Below are positions 22,748 through 33,071 of a DNA stretch of 64,000 nt, one piece after another. The notes beneath the pieces were generated by a model. It was not told where the DNA came from, made no database searches, and saw only the letters and a program-made list of their open reading frames with translations. How positions within the stretch are numbered: position 1 is the stretch's first letter; each line of letters begins with the position of its first letter. The translations under genes were made by a program, and so were the position numbers. This DNA comes from Scolanthus callimorphus (lineage: Eukaryota > Cnidaria > Anthozoa > Actiniaria > Edwardsiidae), in the NCBI GenBank assembly GCA_033964015.1, contig CM066920.1:14847912-14911911 (forward strand), given 5' to 3'.

Positions 22748-24485
22748 CTTGAATGTTTTCTTTGTACGTTACGAAGGAAGTAATTCTTGTGAAAGGGTAC
22801 CCTTTTTCGTAAAACTGTTTGATATGGAAAGTGAAAACTTGAAAAAGAAGGAAAATTGCCGACCGGTACACGGACCCCAATCCAATGCTCAGTTCAAATT
22901 TTATTTTGGGCGCCTAGAAAGCCTAGCTGAAGATGTATTACGGTCCTTGTACCGTTCGGCAAAACAATTTTCTATTTATTTTTCAAAATCGAAAGGCAGA
23001 AAAAGGCTGTTTTCTGTATTTTTTCATATCCGTTTTGAAACGATAATTGAAATTTTGCAGTATTTGGTACTAAAGGCAAAAAGCTGCTGGGGAGGGGCAC
23101 GCGGTCGCAGGAAAAAACTGTATTCCAGATTGGCTGATTGTAAACAAATTGAAGCACGTAGCGGGTAAAAAACATTCTCTCGATTTACGGACGTTTGCCG
23201 AAGAAGGGGCTGCAAGCAGTCTAATTTTTATTCCGTGGAATTTTTCCAGGGGAGAGGGTCGATCCCAATCCTGGAAATTCCAGGGGTGGGGGTCATTACC
23301 AAGGCTGGAAATTCCAGTGGAGGGGTATCGAGGATGCACGGAAATTCCGAGAGGGGGGCATACAGAGGATATACGGAAAATCCAGGGGAGGGGGTCTGCC
23401 CAAAGCAAGGTCCTCAACCCCCCGGTGCGGAATAAAAATGCAATCAGCCATTCTACATCACAGGCCTTCAACTAATCATTTCTCAAAAAATAGGGCTAAA
23501 TATCAGGGCCTTTTTTCAAAATATATAGGGCCAATATAGGGCATCTAGAGAAAATATAGGGCAAAAATAGGATGTAGGACATTGGAAAAACTTATATTCT
23601 CTACACATTCTATGCACTAAGACTTATGCAGGGTGCAAATCCACAGGGTGCATTCCACTTTTAATCTTTTTCAAGAAAGGTTCGCGTTTTTGTGCAAAAT
23701 ATCCAAAATATAGGGCATTTCAAGACAATATAGGAGAATGTCAAAAATATAGGAAATATAGGGCCAGTTGAAGGCCTGTACAGCATCTTCAAACTCTCTT
23801 TCGTCCATATTCCTAATTTGAAAGGACGAATTTATTAAGTAATCATCCATGCAAGAACTAGGCAAACCTCCATTGTTCTACGGCATTGAAGGTTCCCCAC
23901 GTAGATATGTCCTATTTTTTTACCACAGTAAGTTACCATGACTAGTAACATAATAAAAGTGAAAAATTGATAGATTTCGACTTGCTTTGAGAACATAGGC
24001 AACAAAAGTCTCTAGACCAATCAGATTAAAGAAGAACAAAGGAGTGAGAATCAGCATTTTACACTAGGTTCCCCACATACAAAGTCTTTACAAATTGCAT
24101 ATCCTGTTTGTGAGTACCACAAGTGCTTATGTCTCCCTTAAAATCCTCAGACAAGTCTTTCTAGCATAGCGAATTTGCTGATTTTCATGTCTAAGCCAAT
24201 GAAATTGCCTATATTTTCAATAGAAATTAATTGCATTCCAGCATGCTTTGCCGTTGGCTTGCCTAGTTCTTATACGGACCATTACTTAAAATATTTGCGT
24301 TCGTGTTCCCGAAAGATTCCTCTCTCCCATCGCGGCTTGTATAAATCGAACGAGCAAACGCTTCCAGTTTCACTCACGTGACGCGCCCCTTTCTCTTTTG
24401 GCCAATCAGCGCAGCATTCAGATTCTGAATGTTGAACATGAGCTTTTGAATGCATTTGTGTCAGGCACACTCCACCCCCCAATTT
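22748..24485. other. No gene; imperfect GGAAATTCCAGGGG repeats at 23230-23420
   Basis: Bases 23230-23420 carry several imperfect tandem copies of a motif close to CTGGAAATTCCAGGGGTGGG, a kind of repeat also seen at 46680-46800 and 47290-47480. Bases 23480-23780 repeat the word TATAGGGC in diverged copies. No coding region. Confidence 0.5.
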
Positions 24486-25170
24486 CCAGCACCAAAGTCA
24501 CATGGCTTACGTCATCGATGACGTCATGAAAACTAGAAAAATTGATATCTCGAGAACGGAACATCGCTAGGTGACTAAACTTGGACTAAAGTTATCTTCG
24601 TGACAAGGGGCGTCCAGCACCAAAGTCACATGGCATACGTCATCGATGACGTCATCAAAACTAGACAAATTAATATCTCGAGAACGGTACATCGCTAGGT
24701 GACCAAACTTGGATAAGGTTATCTTCGTGACAAGGGGCGTCCAGCACCAAAGTCACATGTCATTACGTCATCGATGACGTCATCAAAACTAGAAAAATAA
24801 ATATCTCGAGAACGGAAAATCGCTAGCTGACCAAACTTCGATAAAGTTTTCGTGACAAGGGGCGTCCAGCACCAAAGTCACGTGACTTTATGTCATCGAT
24901 GACGTCATCAAAACTAGAAAAAATTATATTTCGAGAAGGGAGCATCGCTAGGTTACCAAACTTGGATAAAGTTTTCTACGTGACAATGGGGGTCCAGCAC
25001 CAAAGTCACATGGCATGACCATAGATGACGTCATTAAAACTAGAAGAAATTGACATCCGAGAACGAGAATCGCTAGGTGGCTAAACTTGGGTAAAGTTAT
25101 CTTCGAGCATGGGAGGTACAACACCAAGGTCACGTGGTATAGCGTCATCACCACCATCACTAGACGACCA
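24486..25170. repeat. Minisatellite, ~126-bp unit, about 5.5 copies, with TGACGTCA palindromes
   Basis: Units start with CCAGCACCAAAGTCACATGG at 24486, 24614, 24741, 24866 and 24994, plus a diverged one at 25118. The first four contain CATCGATGACGTCAT, a palindromic CRE core; the fifth has GACCATAGATGACGTCATTA. Other shared words are CTCGAGAACGG, ATCGCTAGGTGAC and GTGACAAGGGGCGT. No coding. Confidence 0.85.
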
Positions 25171-25316
25171 AACTTGGATAAACGGTATCCATGATTTCAC
25201 CGAGGCACTCGGTGCCTTTGATTTTATTTTAGAAGACAGAATTAGCTTCACTTGGGTTTTTTGTATATACATATTTTTGTAAGCATCCTCAACGTTTCTC
25301 GCGTCTACAATGAATT

Positions 25317-25489
25317 CAATGGACGATTCCAGCTATAAGCGGGCGCGCTCTCGTTTCTTTAGAAATGACTTTGAAATGTAAGACAACCACCAGGATGCAA
25401 CGCGCGCATACAAGGCACTCAGTTCGTGAAATGTAACATAACTAGCGACATGCACCGCGCGCATTCGTTATAGCTGGAATCGTCCATTG
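25317..25489. mobile_element. 173-bp MITE with 22-bp inverted ends
   Basis: The ends CAATGGACGATTCCAGCTAT and ATAGCTGGAATCGTCCATTG are exact complements. The interior is rich in GCGCGC. No coding. Confidence 0.7.
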
Positions 25490-25541
25490 CACATACGCGA
25501 AGATTGTATGGGGATATCCGGTATAAAAGCACACAATAATA

Positions 25542-25757
25542 CAGGGTCCTGAGGGGTAAAACGGGAGCCAAGAGATAGTGTCCGTAAAAGCAGAAATCTC
25601 AATTTCAACATTGCAGTTTTCGCGCGCCGGGATTTTAACTATCGATCCTACCGGAGCCGGGATTTTTACCTACTGGGAACGGGATTTGCCCAAAAAACGG
25701 CCGGGAAACGGGATTGGGACCCCCCCCCCCCCCCCCCCCCCCCCCTTCAGGACCCTG
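25542..25757. mobile_element. hAT-like MITE with ends CAGGGTCCTGA and a C run
   Basis: The left end CAGGGTCCTGAGGGG and the right end CCTTCAGGACCCTG are inverted. ATAATA occurs on both sides. A C run of about 26 lies just inside the right end. Confidence 0.6.
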
Positions 25758-25883
25758 ATAATAGGGTGTTGTCCTATTACATCAACCCCGAATACATCAA
25801 CCCCTGTGAAAAAATTACAGGTTCCTCGATAGGGGGACGGATATAAAATGGTCCATTGTTGCGAATGATATCCTTTACAGATT

Positions 25884-26021
25884 CTATTGTTGGGGACACT
25901 CGTTCTTGCTTCCCGCGCCTGCGTGGATTACTACTGGTTCATCCCGCTGACCCAAAACACCGGGCACTGTTCTTGTGGCTCGAGGAACGCCAGTAGTTTT
26001 TCCAACGGGCACAGTTGTCTC
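25884..26021 (-). CDS. SPDL1: SPDL1 exon 9 (last exon, C-terminal CPQQ)
   Basis: 45 codons plus TAG. Acceptor CATTTTTAG|GAGACA, phase 0, which matches the phase of the exon 8 donor. Reads ETTVPVGKTTGVPRATRTVP and ends EPVVIHAGAGSKNECPQQ. Human Spindly also ends CPQQ; farnesylation of that Cys is required for kinetochore binding. The identical C-terminus strongly supports both the gene assignment and this exon. Confidence 0.88.
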   Translation of the reverse strand, partial: ETTVPVGKTTGVPRATRTVPGVLGQRDEPVVIHAGAGSKNECPQQ

Positions 26022-26663
26022 CTAAAAATGATTTTGGCAGCATATTAGGGGGTTAGAATCTCTAAAATGGATGTGAAGTCAAGTAAAGCAACGTCAAGTG
26101 AACTTCTGGAAAGCAGTAGCTTTTTATTTAGCCTGCGCAGCTTCAGTAGCTGTTTTTATCGAGTTTTTTTTCCAAAGAAACGCGACTAAGTGTTCTTGTT
26201 CTCGGGAAACGTCGCTCTCGCGGCCATAGTATCAACGAACGGGAAACCAATATGCGAGGACACGAGCGCTGGCCTTTCTAGGTAAAAACTTTCGGTAAAA
26301 CTCCAAGATTACCACTACGCAGGCAAAATAGCTAATTTTCCGCGACGTTTTGATGTGTGAAATCTAATTCAAAAGATTGGCATTCCCCACTCTAACCCAG
26401 TTTTGACCAAAGGGGAAAGAAACTAGTAAAACATACAGTTCAAGTAATAGTCGGTCATCGGACAATGTCTGTCCAAATTGAAAGTTGAACGGTCAAACTT
26501 TTGTCTGACCCGACATATATACCGGCCACATTTAAAACAGGTTTTCATCTCTTGCACACATATTGCCGGTCGGAAACAAGGTAGGCAAGGTTTGGCCGGA
26601 TACTTTTGTGACTCAATTGGTTTGTGTTGTGTGCTATCTATGTTTACATTTTAGGAAACTTAC

Positions 26664-27239
26664 CTGTGGGTTTGAGTTTTCTTTTTTCTCTCCCTGTTCG
26701 GTCTCCTGTGCAAGCGATTCACTGATGTCCCCTTCCCCTGTGATATATGTCCCTTCGTGAACCGACGCATCTGCGAAATGAACGCGCGCTCTGCCTCGCT
26801 CTGGTGCTTCCGTTGTTTCATTAGCCTCAGTTTCATGAGTCGATTCTGTCCGTGTAGTACTGTATCCGCCCGTCTGCATGAACTCTTGTATCTGACTCGA
26901 TAAGCTTTGTGACACAACCGTAGGGACATTGGGGCTCTTTTTCTTCGAGGTCCTCACCATCGGGGTCACTTCTTGTGTGGGTTTCGCTGGCGCTGTTGAC
27001 CTGGGTTCTTCCGGTCCTCAATAGGACCCAAGGGGGTCATTTTTGGAACATCTTTAGGAGGGCCCATGGGGTCATTTTGGGTATTTTATTGGCCGGTGTC
27101 TCAATGTCAGAGTATGCATTAGGTTTTGCGTGATGAAGGCTGGTTCCAATCACAGATGCAGATTTCGATTTTCTCATCGCGGGCACAGTACTGCTAGGTT
27201 TGGGCGTTTCCTTTACGCTGATATTTCTGTCCTTGATTG
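26664..27239 (-). CDS. SPDL1: SPDL1 exon 8 (low-complexity C-terminal region, frame disturbed)
   Basis: The acceptor TTTTCCAG|CAATCAAGG accepts the phase left by exon 7 and gives IKDRNISVKETPKPSSTVPA and further Ser/Pro/Lys-rich sequence as far as NKIPKMTP. At the other end the donor CCCACAG|GTAAGT closes a different frame, which includes RTSKKKSPNVP, ERGRARVHFADAS and KKENSNPQ. Between about 27060 and 26975 no single frame connects them. The connecting frame is open only briefly (PPKDVPKMTPLGPIEDRKN). Candidates are two small indels, a cryptic intron or an inserted short repeat. The RVHF tetrapeptide fits the PP1-docking pattern, but that is only suggestive. Confidence 0.65.
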
Positions 27240-27285
27240 CTGGAAAACAATCAAAGTATCAAATGAGCGTGTAATACGCATGCTA

Positions 27286-27404
27286 AAGCAGATGTCGTAC
27301 GACAAAGTTGTGCCGCGCCGCGACTGTGCCGCGACTATGCGCAGGTTCCGTGCCACGCCGTGTCGGCACTTTTCACAGTCATACGAAATCTGCTCTATTT
27401 TCAA
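27286..27404. mobile_element. GTGCCGCG-type MITE, copy 1 (SPDL1 intron 7)
   Basis: The ends are AGCAGATGTCGTACGACAAA and, in reverse complement, AGCAGATTTCGTATGACTGT. The interior repeats GTGCCGCG and CCGCGACT. A larger relative is at 61035-61245. Confidence 0.6.
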
Positions 27405-27579
27405 TGGGATCACTGAAAACTGTAGTGCATTCAGTGCATGCTACACTACTTTGGCCTTTTCTCCGGGGCCAAACGGGCTACCTGTGGCGAGAACGTCCAC
27501 ACCAGTTCAACATACACCTTTGAATAAACGCATCAATGTATCTTCGTTCTACAACGCGCTTGAGATAACTAGAGTGCTT

Positions 27580-27835
27580 ACCATTTGTCGAAACTGGTTG
27601 GTTTGATCAGCGTTAAATGGTAAACATATTCCGGTTGGAATGATCCCGAGTGGGATGGCGCTTACCATTTCCTAATTTCTATTTCCGTTCGATTCCGATC
27701 GGCTCGTTCCAACCGAAATGGCGGGACAATATTTTGAGACAATCCGCTCGTCCCAACGAGAATCCTCCAAAATCGCCAATACCATTTACATCCCAAATGG
27801 AATTTCCGAGGATTTCAGCATAAGAGCGCGTTTAC
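27580..27835. repeat. Interspersed repeat with AAATGGTAAACA and ATACCATTTA ends
   Basis: The inverted words AAATGGTAA and TACCATTT enclose GGTTGGAATGATCC, CTCGTTCCAACCGAAATGG and GCTCGTCCCAACGAG. Non-coding and intronic. Confidence 0.4.
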
Positions 27836-28296
27836 TTGTCGACATGTAGACAAATTGAAGCCTATTTGAGCAGTTAGTTGGTAGGATCCGTCGACTGTTT
27901 TGACTCTTGACGAGTTGACGCGTTTATTCAATCGTATATCTATCCCCGAGAGGGTGTTCTGTAATCGCTCTGAAACCCGTAAAGGCGAAATAATAGACGG
28001 CGTTGAACTGGTCTACACTCCGGTTTACATGGCACGTTTAACAAATGTCGAATGTTGCCTAACGTGGCCGTTCAAAAATTTTGAAGGGCCATACCATATT
28101 CTTTTTGCCGATCCACGCAAGTTTTTTCCTCCTTTTATTTTCTCGCCTTGAAAGACCTCTGCTAGCAGGGACACGCAAGTCCAGAATTTTCCAGGTTCAA
28201 AACCCCAAAGTATTGCAAATGAATGTTTCCAACCACGCAATCCCCGCTCCACACGAGACTAAAGTTTCGGCTAAACTAGGACACGTGTAGCTTACA

Positions 28297-28673
28297 ACGG
28301 TTCACACCAAGAGTGGATTACCAAGAGTTTCCATATTTACTATGTACGCCCGAATCACAGTCAGAAAAGTGTCTATTTTTAGAACTAGGTTTCCCGCTAA
28401 AATTCGTCATCCACAGGGTTCCCACTTTCTCGCCACGCGAAGAGTTGAGATCCAGCCTAAAATTAAATCACAGATCATTCGAAAAACCTTTAAAGTCGCA
28501 AAGATAAGGTAGGATATTCTCTATTTGTTGTGTACGAGCATTCGAGCCTGAGCATTCGAATACTTCGCGCACAAAATTCAAATCTAAAAATAGACACTTT
28601 GCTGACTGTGATGTGGACAAATACAGTACGAAAGATTCTAACTCTTGTTAATCCACTCTTGTTCACACAAGAA
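28297..28673. repeat. Inverted repeat with ~85-bp arms
   Basis: Bases 28297-28385 and 28583-28673 are imperfect reverse complements (AAGTGTCTATTTTTAGA / TCTAAAAATAGACACTT and AGAGTGGATTA / TAATCCACTCT). The right arm lies inside the hAT-like element starting at 28414, so the order of events is unclear. Confidence 0.55.
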
Positions 28674-29308
28674 AGCACCGATGAAATTCCATGAATTTTC
28701 AAGGACGTTTCCAGGACTAAAATAAAAAATTAAGAACTCAAAAACGACAAACATATTAACATAAAACATATTAATTTTCAAGGCATTGAATGTTTTTTTC
28801 AGAATAGTCCAGTTTCGAATTCTCTACTCTCCGCTGAATAGGCATCGATGGCGCATAAATACAGTGGGAGCCTCGGTTTGAAGTAGAAAAGGTAATTGTG
28901 AATACCGACGAGAAAGTGTTGAAGATTGAATGGAGACAATAGACAAAACGTTTTGGACTCGTTGGTATTCGCAACTTTCGGGTTCAAATCGAAACCTGAT
29001 AACTCTTGTGTCTTGGATGCATCAAATGTTTCTTTACTTGCGAAGAAACATTTCTTTGTGTCCCGAGTTTAGCCAGGCCCTAACATTTTTTCGGCTTTCA
29101 AGATTCCATTACTTTTAGGGACCTTTTCAAGGACATTTCGAAAAGAAACACACCCAACATTGTGTAAATATTTCTTCAGGAAAATATTTCCATGACTTTT
29201 AATGACTTTGATGGGCTTTTGTTAAAATTCCAGGACTTTCCAGGCCTGGAAAAGGACATTTACAAAATCCATGGCTTTCCAGGTTTTCAAGGACCCGTGG
29301 GAACCCTG
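28414..29308. mobile_element. hAT-like non-autonomous element, ends CAGGGTTCCCAC
   Basis: The 12-bp ends CAGGGTTCCCAC and GTGGGAACCCTG are exact complements. The interior right part has repeated TTCCAGGACTTTCCAGG and TTTTCAAGGAC words. There is no transposase. It lies in SPDL1 intron 7. Confidence 0.6.
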
Positions 29309-29330
29309 TGACTTCCCACTCTCGACTTAC

Positions 29331-29515
29331 CTGTCTGTAGCTTCATTTTGAGATCTTCAATTCTGAGCTTGAGTCGCATATTCTCGCTGTTGGTCTTCTC
29401 GACAGAACTCTCGGCTTTGTAGAGCTGAGCCTCTGTGTTCCGTAGTTTGTCACTCATGGCCACTTCTAGGAAGATTTTCGTCTGCAAATCCTTTTTCATG
29501 TCTGCGAGCTTTTTC
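29331..29515 (-). CDS. SPDL1: SPDL1 exon 7
   Basis: 185 nt, acceptor ATTCCAG|GAAAAA, entered in phase 2, donor AGACAG|GTAAGT, leaving phase 1. Reads KKLADMKKDLQTKIFLEVAM and ENMRLKLRIEDLKMKLQT. This corresponds to human ENMKLRAKLDELKLKY. Confidence 0.9.
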
Positions 29516-29702
29516 CTGGAATTAACGAAATGAAAAATTGTACGTTTGCCAAATCGAATCATGCTCCTCAATATAATACACAGAGCTTGAAAATGAATGG
29601 CGAGCTTGGTGTTCCTAGTTACTGGTGCAGAGTTCGCAGAATTGTGAACACTGTTAGAGCGGATTTCAGATCACTGCCGTGAGTAATTCGCATTACTTTG
29701 TA

Positions 29703-29955
29703 CAGGGCTCGTACGCTCAGAAAAAGGAAAAAAATCCACGAGCTGTTTCGGAACTTTTCCTTGTCAGTCCATTTTCGATAACGTTTCAAGCATGAAAACG
29801 ATTTTTGAATGATTACTGCTTGATTTTGTGAATGATGACATTTGTTTCATTTTTTCGGGAGTGTTGCAGGAATTTGTTCGGAATTCCAGGGACTTTCCAG
29901 GAGCGCAAAAACTATCCAGGAGTTTCCAGGTTTTCCTGGAGCCGTACGAACCCTG
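29703..29955. mobile_element. hAT-like MITE, ends CAGGGCTCGTACG
   Basis: CAGGGCTCGTACG pairs with CGTACGAACCCTG. The interior again has CCAGGGACTTTCCAGG words, so it is related to the element at 28414. Non-coding. Confidence 0.6.
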
Positions 29956-30199
29956 TCTGTAATTTCTCCTATAGGTTTTATTCAGAATTGGTGTAAGCAC
30001 TCTGCTATTGGTTTCACTACAGTTCATATGAAATTCGCTAAGGCAACAATTTTTTTTTCCAAAACCCCAACAGGTTGCCGGAAAAAAACTGCTAAACATA
30101 AGGCCTCAGTATTATGGATGATCCACGCAGAAAGAAATGCCAAGAAAATAAAGCAAAAAGACAGATCAGGCGAGAGCTATTTGACACCGTGGGTCTTAC

Positions 30200-30309
30200 T
30201 TGTATTCTTCTAGTTGTTGTTCAAGGAAGTTCACGTAGTCTTTCTTGTCGCCGAAATCCGAGAAGGCTTCGTGGAACTCTTTACGCTTGGCGATAAGACT
30301 GTTGTCCTC
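30200..30309 (-). CDS. SPDL1: SPDL1 exon 6
   Basis: 110 nt, acceptor TTGCTAG|GAGGAC, donor TACAA|GTAAGA, ending in phase 2. Encodes KRKEFHEAFSDFGDKKDYVN and FLEQQLEEY. Confidence 0.85.
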
Positions 30310-30390
30310 CTAGCAAAACATTTAATCCAGAAGTTAGTGAATTCGAGAATAAGTGAATCCCTGTACTCACAACAGCCATACCATTCTTGC

Positions 30391-30560
30391 ACCCAGAGCT
30401 CCCCCGCTCGCTTGCTCCCAGGGGAGGCTCTGGGGACATCCATTTGAGGGCCGTCGCTGATTGGCTGATTTTAAGCGTTGGAGCATTCGCTTGGAAGTCT
30501 TTCTCTCAGCGGCTCTGTACTAAATCTCGCGCATGCGTCAGTGGCCGTCACCAGAGCCTG
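30391..30560. mobile_element. GAGCTCCCC-type MITE, copy 2 (interior inverted)
   Basis: Starts ACCCAGAGCTCCCCCGCTCG like the copy at 21697. The inner part then runs in the opposite direction: CCGTCGCTGATTGGCTGATT, then AAATCTCGCGCATGCGTCAG. Intronic in SPDL1. Confidence 0.6.
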
Positions 30561-30564
30561 TGTT

Positions 30565-30690
30565 CCTTTGCGCTTACGTCTAGTGTGAATCAAGTGAACG
30601 CAAGCGCAGGCAACTAATCTATGGTGATTTTAGGCTTGCGCTTGCGTCGCTATGATTCACACTTGTCTTGCGCTTGCGTCAGAACCAGCC
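30565..30690. repeat. Relative of the 7250-7440 repeat
   Basis: Contains GTCTAGTGTGAATCAAGTGA, ACGCAAGCGC and GGCTTGCGCTTGCG, followed by AGAACCAGCC, a word that also ends the element at 61485-61705. Confidence 0.5.
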
Positions 30691-31337
30691 TTACGTCTTG
30701 CGCACAACTTTTCTACGTGAGTTTTGGTCTGCCTGTCACCTAGACTGTTCTAAATCATGACGGTAATGTAGAATCCATTTAAATGCCCCGATTTTCGCGT
30801 ATTTCAAGGCAACAGGTTGGATCGGCTCATGATAAGAGCGGCGTATGTACTAGGCCTTAAGCTCGCCCGAGATCCAAAACTTTCTCACTAGTCGCACTTA
30901 GCAAAGATTTCACGTTTGCCACAGAGTTTCACAGCAACGGTGATCAGTAAAACATTCTAGGTCGTGTTTTATTCCAAAGATTATGGTTACACTAGCGCAT
31001 AAAAGGGTTTCCCACCGTTTTGCTATTTCTGCTCCTGTGTAGGGTTTTATGTTCCTGTGTAGGGTTTTATTTGGATCCTACAAAACTTTGCCCCCCCCCC
31101 CCCCAAAAAAAAAAAACAGCCCAAAGGCTACTCCTTAGCGCCTTTGTGCCTTTGTGTTTTGTTCGCCTGGCAAAGTTTTAGTTCGCTTGCAAATTTTAGT
31201 TCACAAGCAAGGTGACGGCCGCAACACCGCATTATGAATGAACTTTTCTGGTCTATTCTAACCACAAACTCAGAAAGGTTTGGCACCCCTGTCTATTGCA
31301 CCTTGCAGGAAATCTAGCCCCAGCCTCATATTATCAC

Positions 31338-31478
31338 CTGTTGTTTTTCCAAGCTGATAATCTTCTCGTTCAACATTTTGACTTCTCCCTCTTTTCGCGC
31401 CAAAAATTGCCGCAAGCGTTGCATCTCTGTGACGTCCGCTCGATTACCCTTCACTTGCAGCAATGTCACAACCTGGTT
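31338..31478 (-). CDS. SPDL1: SPDL1 exon 5
   Basis: 47 codons, acceptor TCCACAG|AACCAG, donor CAACAG|GTGATA, phase 0. Contains VVTLLQVKGN and RKEGEVKMLNEKI, corresponding to human IATLLQMKGS and KNGEIKHLLGEI. Confidence 0.9.
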
Positions 31479-31545
31479 CTGTGGAGATGAAATGTTATTT
31501 GTTATATTGCACGCGTTAAATAACAAGAGAACCTACATAAATCTT

Positions 31546-31640
31546 ACGGCGAGGTAAAACGGGCAGCAAAAACGCTCAACTTGTCTCGCGACATTTGTTG
31601 CAAAACTAGTTGAAGAGCGATGCTGCGCGTTTAACTACCT
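31546..31640. repeat. Small interspersed repeat
   Basis: AGGTAAAACGGGCAGCAAAA and GCGCGTTTAACTACCT are weakly inverted. The interior has CAACTTGTCTCGCGACATTT. Intronic. Confidence 0.4.
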
Positions 31641-31986
31641 GACAAACTTGTCTTGCAACAAATTGGCATGTTGCAAGTTGACATATAATAGTGTTGCAGA
31701 AAGTACAAGTCCGGGTTCTACTTTTTGCAAAGGAAATTTGGTTTGCAACAAATATATTATGGCCGGCAAAGTCACAAAATAGTGCTGGCTATCACAAGCA
31801 GCTGGCTGCCATTTTGAACCCTGAAGTTCATGACTGCAGTGCAGAACTTGTGCCAATGTAAAAAAAAATACCTATAGGGTACCTACATACACCACTGCTT
31901 TAGACTCAGATTCAATTCTACTCCTGTAGTTGGAAGTATAAAAATTCCATAGTTCCACTACTTGACTTATTCAATAAAGCGTTTAC

Positions 31987-32097
31987 CTTAAGCTTATGTA
32001 GATGCTGCTTGGTAACACTGTATGTTTTGACTAGACATTCATGTTCGGCTTTTATACTTGCATACTTCCGCTCTAGCTCCAGTCTTTTGTCTTCTAC
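31987..32097 (-). CDS. SPDL1: SPDL1 exon 4
   Basis: 37 codons, acceptor TGTGTAG|GTAGAA, donor CTTAAG|GTAAAC, phase 0. Begins VEDKRLELERKYASIKAEHE, directly continuing the Spindly box as in vertebrates (GNSLFAEVEDRR). Confidence 0.9.
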
Positions 32098-32409
32098 CTA
32101 CACAAGAAGATAAAATAATACAGGTTTAGAAGTCTGGCGCCGGTTACTAGAAGGTCAGTTAAGAGTTATCTGTAGATAAACGCTTATCCAACGGATAAAT
32201 CTTGAACAAATCCTATACAACAGATAACTTTTATCCATGGATAACTTTATCCAACCTTTCAGGACCGGCCCCTGGACAACAAATCCAGACCAAGCTATTA
32301 TAAATATGGAGGGAGGTCACTCACAAATGGCATAAGTTATGGAGATGGAATAAAGAGAGTGGAATATCCTGTGCAGCATTTTTGTTTAAGTAAATATGAC
32401 AATGAAATA

Positions 32410-32601
32410 CAGTGGTACCTCTATTAAGCGGCCACCTTGGGACCGAGCCAAGTGGCCGCTTAATAGAGGTTGGCCGCTAAATGGAGGTATGTAAATACAG
32501 TACTTGTGTGACAATATAATTATTATATTGGGGCTTTGAAAAGTGGCCACTTAATAGAGGGTGGCCACTTAATAGGTAACCACTTAATAGAGGCACCACT
32601 G
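32410..32601. mobile_element. Tc1/mariner-like MITE with TA duplication
   Basis: The ends CAGTGGTACCTCTATTAAG and, in reverse complement, CAGTGGTGCCTCTATTAAG are flanked by TA on both sides. The interior repeats GTGGCCACTTAATAGAGG. Non-autonomous, in SPDL1 intron 3. Confidence 0.75.
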
Positions 32602-32966
32602 TATAACATTCACATCTAATCTTTCAGCAGTTCTGCGGCACTAGGGGCAGCGCTGGGCCCTTATCAAAAGATGTCAGGGCTGGAAATTGGGCCACAAATC
32701 AGGGCTAGGCGACTAAAAATTGAACTTAGGTGCCAGCTGGTAACCAAATATTTTCATGATTTGATACCACCTGGCGACCAAAAGGTGTGTTCAGTCGACC
32801 AGTTGTTTGCACTTGGTCACGAGCTGGCGACTAAGAATACAAAGTTAATTTCCAGCCCTGATTGGGTATGGTTATTCTTGCTCCATGGTCTTGGATAGGG
32901 AATTTGTTTTGCCCAACAACACTGCAAACACAATTGTCTTAAATACTTGTTGTAGGATGGTCGTAC

Positions 32967-33071
32967 CTCTCCAAACAGTGAATTGCCCTTCTCTCTATGG
33001 TTCCTGTTGGCTTCTGCTGCTTTTAGAATATCCAGTTCTGCTTTGTACTCCCCTGCCTCTACCCGGGCATC
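32967..33071 (-). CDS. SPDL1: SPDL1 exon 3 (Spindly box)
   Basis: 35 codons, acceptor ACTTAG|GATGCC, donor GGAGAG|GTACGA, phase 0 at both ends. Reads DARVEAGEYKAELDILKAAE and ends REKGNSLFGE. The GNSLFGE motif matches human GNSLFAE. Confidence 0.9.

Noticed and set aside
22701..23168. 155-codon plus-strand open frame
   Set aside because: Its start lies inside the tRNA-like sequence and no domain is recognisable. It looks like a chance frame running out of a repeat.
24486..25170. CRISPR-like array
   Set aside because: The whole 126-bp unit is repeated, with no unique spacers, and the host is an animal. It is a minisatellite.
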